From Morinoia aosen (taxonomy: Eukaryota > Arthropoda > Malacostraca > Amphipoda > Talitridae): 64,000 nucleotides of DNA. The notes beneath the pieces are model-generated. The model worked only from the letters and a program-made list of their open reading frames with translations, searched no databases and was not told where the DNA came from. Positions 59,701 through 64,000 of the stretch are shown here, in pieces. Positions within the stretch are counted from its first letter, which is position 1. Each line of letters opens with the position of its first letter. The position numbers and the translations under genes are program-made. The stretch lies in NCBI GenBank assembly GCA_030386875.1, contig CM059560.1, positions 28,514,183 to 28,578,182 on the forward strand, written 5' to 3'.

Positions 59701-62700
59701 GTTTAGAGATGAAAATCCTGAAATTACCTCAGAAATCTAACGAAAGAAGACTAATAACGGAGAGTCATGTAAATTCAGAACACAAGGTCCTGAAACACTG
59801 AGACTTGAAGAGAACACGCAATTTTCTTTGCATTCCCAGTCTCGGAGCTGACTTGGGCAATTCTGACCGCACATCGCGAGATATTTCGAGCGTCATTACG
59901 GAGCTTATGGTTGCTGATGGCATCTTCTACTGAGCTGGGAGCTGGTGGAACCCGGTCTGAGTTACCGGTTAGTTCGTGGACCAGACTCTGATTTATTGGC
60001 TTGGCTCACGCATGGTTACAGTAGCTTTTAGTTCCTTCTTTGACGATAATGCTTCTTTGGCACACCACCTGCGTCGGAGGAATGAAATTGGTCGCTTCAA
60101 TCATGTATTTTCCTCAGAAAAATAGAATGCTCAAGTGTATTCACAGCGGTCTTATTAAAAATAGATTGATGTTAAGATATCACTCATGTTTTAAAATAAA
60201 TTCACTGTCATTCGAAACGACGAAAAACGGTATAACAATTTTTATTCATCTTTTGTACAGCGTATTTACTATTATATGTTCTAAATTTATTTCCTTGTCA
60301 TCTATTGCCATTTTTCATAATCTAAAAAGTCTATTTATGCCAGGAAACTCTAAACGAGCTTGTTCGAGCCCTGAGGTAAATTTGAGGATTCCTTGATTAG
60401 CTTCTACTTCATACTAAGAGTTCAATTGCGTACAAATCATAATCTAAAAAACATTTAACAATGTACGGAGTTTCCTTTCATTCCATATAAAATGTTTAAA
60501 ACCACTAAAAAAGATAATTCTATTACAGATGATAAATGAATTTACAGCAGCAACTCCTGTTTCTACCACTGATTTATAATGAATTTTTGTAGACATAGAT
60601 AAAAGAAGTTAAGAAATCGGTCTATTTATATCTAGCCGCTCATCAGTAGAGATGCATTTTTGTAAAGGAAATTCTGTATTACGAGTTGTTAACTTTTTAG
60701 AAAATTACTCGGGAAATAGTGTAACAGACTTCCGTTTTCATGATTTTTGTGTGGAAATATTTCGGACAAAATGTCCAGCGACACATCTGGAGGCTTAATG
60801 CTGCTTAAACAATCATGTTAACCTAAACAAAAACCTTGAAACACCTGGAGGAAATCAATTATTTCAACTTTAATTTATTGTAGCATCTTTCAAGTTGGTG
60901 TTTTTCTTCCTTTAGCCAATTCAAATGACCTACGCGGCAGTGTTGGTTTTGTTTCAGAATACAGTTCCCTTTATTAACGACAAAAAAGTATCTTCTAAAC
61001 ACAATGCGGTCTAAAGACCCTTAATAACAATAGAAATACACTTCAAAGACGAACTCTGAGCTCTAAGTCAAGGAAATTACGAGTACTACGAGTGAGAGAC
61101 TTCAAACAATTTTAGTAACAAGCACTTCAACAAGAGCGCCGTCGATGTTGGTCTATAGCACCGTCCTAGGTAGCCAATTTGCCGCCGGTCAGAAGCAACT
61201 ATCCACGTCTATGGGTCGGAAGGCGCGGTTCCGAAGACAACCAGGAGTCCAAAGGAGAACAATCGACCACCGAATGCGTTCGACGAGCTAAGGTACATCG
61301 ATAGACAAACAAGGCGCTAAACAATGGGATCCTTTGCTAGCTTTTAAGAGGGAAGAGAAATTGAAACTCTTATTTCGCTCTAAACCAACGTGATGTGACT
61401 GATCTAAAGCCTTAATTCCAATATTCGAAAAGTGTCATGGAGAAATTGAATGACGAATGTTTGACGAAACTGAAACTCGTTTAAAAACGTGCATCATCGT
61501 TTATAAAGCTATTTACTTATCTGCGGGATAAATTTCTATACAGGTCAGGTTTTAAAGGAATCTCCTGGAATTTATTTAAAAATGAATCACATATATAAGT
61601 CGAGCTGCTTGTTCAAATTTTTCTCTTCGAATTGATGCAGTAGGTGTAAAATAATTCATTCAACGTACCCTGACATTGGCTATTTTCCCTCAACAACATA
61701 AAAAATATTAAAAAAAGAATGAAATGAACTAAAGTTAGCAAGTTCGACTAAAAATTCTACTCACTTAAAAACGATGCCATTATGATCAAGTGATTAACAA
61801 TGGTCATTATCCATGTATGCAATATGTGTTAAACTATAATGTACCAATTAATCAACAGTTACCTTCGTATTTTAGTGCGCAAATGTTTGGATTAATTCAG
61901 TGTATGGGTTCGCCCCGGATGAATAAAGGTAATGTAGGCAAATAAGACAGTAACTGTCAATAGCTTGAACCTGATAATGTTTTTGTACAAGTCTGGAGAC
62001 CAACAGCGAAGAAAAAGGTACACAGGGAATAGTACAGGGTGAGTACTTGTGTTCAGGTGGTATACAGGGAGTCTGGAACGCAGCTTATTCAAAGGCAGCA
62101 GTGAGGATAAACAAATGCAGAGCGAAGAAACAAGAACCTTAAAGAAAAAAATGTAGTTTAGGGTTGAAATAAAAGGCCGGAAGCGAAATACCATAGATAT
62201 TTTTTCGATATCTAATGATGCGCGAAAAACGCTAGTTCACCTCATTGCTTGGCAGTGGATAAACAAACAAACATCGGCATCTAATGTTGCTTTATTTACC
62301 ATAATTCAAGCCTGATACATATCACCTTGTTCATTAGTTTTTCAAGTGCCTTATAACTAACACCAGGACGCCATGACGGTTTCCCCTGGTCATAACCGGT
62401 ACTTATTTCAGACACCTGGGTAGAGTTGGGTATTGTGCTTTGAATTTTTCCCTATACCCAACGGAGAAAGTCGCGCTGAATTTCTTGGCGCTAATTCACG
62501 ACTTCCACCAGGCGATATCGGTCAGTTCCGGATTATTAAAACATTTCAAGTCATCGTTGACAACTACTAGCACTGTAAAATATTATAAGTTCGATTTAAT
62601 TAATGGTACATAGGTCGGTCAAAACGTTTTTAACTATAATTTTCCATAAATATTCCCTACAAAATCGTACCTCTAAACGTCATGGCTTCCTCGCTGTCAG

Positions 62701-64000
62701 CTAACAAGCAATTCACCCTACCAGCTGTTTATTTACGACGGATTGAATTACTTCACTAATCCAGCCCAATTTCCTCAAGCGCGACTAAATTTTGAATTGG
62801 GTCCACCATCCTCGTAGGTGCCTATTATTTTTGTTGTAAAGTATCTAACTAGAACGTTATTGATTTGCTACCACTCTCCTCCTTATAAAAACATGAAACA
62901 TCTCTGTATTTGAGAATGCGATGTGCCCAATAAACAACATCGTAAAAAACTTAATCCAACATCAATTTTCTACCTCCATTTGCGATACTGAAAACATGCC
63001 TCCTTTGATGGTAACTTTTACATAAATTTTCATTCCTTCAGTGAATATCCCCTCCAACACACTTGCATTCGGTCGATAGATGAAGTCCTGCACTTTGATG
63101 CTTTTAAAAATGCCTTCAATATTATGGCTCTGCAACAGTTTTTGTCTGGATTTCTGCAAGCCGTTTTTTATTGTACGAAGTCAGAGAGAGTCACCAACAG
63201 ACATCATTATTTTAAAATAAAAATACATACTCGTATTCTAAAAGTAATACAAGTGCAAGAATATTGAATGAATGAATGTGGATATTGACTGTATCGATTC
63301 AGCTGTATATAAGATAGTTGACCACGATAGTTCAAGTATTTCTCTGCGTTGGTGAATTCAGAATGAAAGTGGCTAAGTTGGTTTATCAGAGTTTAATAGC
63401 CAATAAAACTTACAGTAAAACATATTTATTAGCCGAAAATCCTTACTGAAAATATCACAGCTGTTCGTAGCACTTTCTCTAGAATTATAAATAATTTGGT
63501 ATACGTAGAGAAGTAATAAACTTCACTGGAAGGCTAGAGATGTTAACTTGGTCTAGCAACGTTAAAACAGGCAATCATCTTCTACAGAATGTGCAGTCAA
63601 ACATTTTATGATCAACTTTTCTTCAGAGAGCAATGGAATAATACCAAACAATGCCCCAAGGTAATTTCCCCAAAATGGTAAATCAACTTTGCTATCGTGA
63701 AAATTGATCTTTGAACACTTTCAGAAGCAATTGTGGTCCGGGTTTTAAAGTTGCTAAGAACAACTCATGATTTATATGTATTACTGCACTGCTATGATGC
63801 ACATCTAGCTTACAGGTATCGGAGCTCTCCCTAAAAGCTCAATTAAGAGATGAGCCATCATTATTTCTTTATATTTACCCATATCTACATGAGTAGGACT
63901 GATATTTCTGCATCGGTTTTAAAAATAATTCCTTAATTGATTTATATAAGTAAAACACAATCATAGAAAAACTGATGGGTACAGAAAAATTTACTCGCTT
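56776..64000. other. Upstream intron or 5' flank of the Ig gene; no gene seen
   Basis: AT-rich sequence. I looked on the minus strand for a signal-peptide exon ending in phase 1 and did not recognise one. Open frames such as the 118-codon one at 60040-60396 (+) and the 103-codon one at 58558-58869 (-) show no domain and no coding bias. A GC-richer patch at about 61130-61330 has no recognisable product. Confidence 0.6.
58434..58545. repeat. Degenerate (GAAT)n microsatellite
   Basis: Repeated GAATGAAC, GAATGAGC and related units with irregular interruptions. Confidence 0.85.

Noticed and set aside
60040-60396. 118-codon plus-strand open frame
   Set aside because: AT-driven composition, no domain, no splice or neighbour support.

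Overview
This window is eukaryotic and most probably from an arthropod, likely an insect. It is AT-rich, long-introned DNA with no prokaryote-like gene packing. Its two supported coding units both lie on the minus strand: seven GC-rich exons of a Sidestep-family immunoglobulin (Ig) cell-surface protein, and one nearly intact non-LTR retrotransposon (LINE) inside an intron of that gene. I do not name the species.

Host gene (minus strand, 5' to 3' from high to low coordinate). The exons are 56397-56532 (Ig1a), 46515-46723 (Ig1b), 45454-45617 (Ig2a), 31446-31593 (Ig2b), 27293-27444 (Ig3a), 13360-13504 (Ig3b) and 11862-11992 (Ig4a). Every junction is AG/GT with matching phase, giving one continuous frame of about 361 codons. 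The signal-peptide exon and the rest (Ig4 second half, later domains, membrane anchor, both UTRs) were not found and probably lie outside. Introns between Ig domains are phase 1 and short (0.9, 4.0, 1.4 kb). Introns splitting a domain are long (9.7, 13.9, 13.8 and at least 11.9 kb).

Retrotransposon (about 18.3-25.6 kb, minus strand, inside the Ig3 intron). It is a CR1/L2-group LINE with repeated GC-rich units of about 0.6 kb upstream of ORF1. ORF1 has 851 codons, a degenerate SGNH-esterase-like block and a C-terminal OTU-type cysteine protease domain. ORF2 encodes an APE endonuclease and reverse transcriptase. ORF1 and ORF2 are in the same frame, separated only by one UGA followed by CUA, the classical leaky-stop context. 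No in-frame ATG precedes the conserved start of the endonuclease. Stop-codon readthrough producing an ORF1-ORF2 polyprotein is therefore a strong hypothesis and the most interesting item here.

Repeats. Several tandem repeats sit exactly at splice sites of the host gene: a 112-bp triplication at the Ig1a acceptor, a 127-bp duplication at the Ig1b acceptor, a 17-bp x15 array 11 bp upstream of Ig2a, a pentamer satellite with an 85-bp higher-order period about 65 bp past the Ig2b donor, and a 46-bp triplication of the Ig3a donor. There are also two foldback palindromes (about 4.8-5.0 kb and 33.3-33.55 kb), an eight-monomer higher-order minisatellite at 16.7-17.2 kb, a decayed coding-like direct repeat at 17.2-18.0 kb, and simple repeats. 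The rest is unremarkable intronic or flanking DNA.
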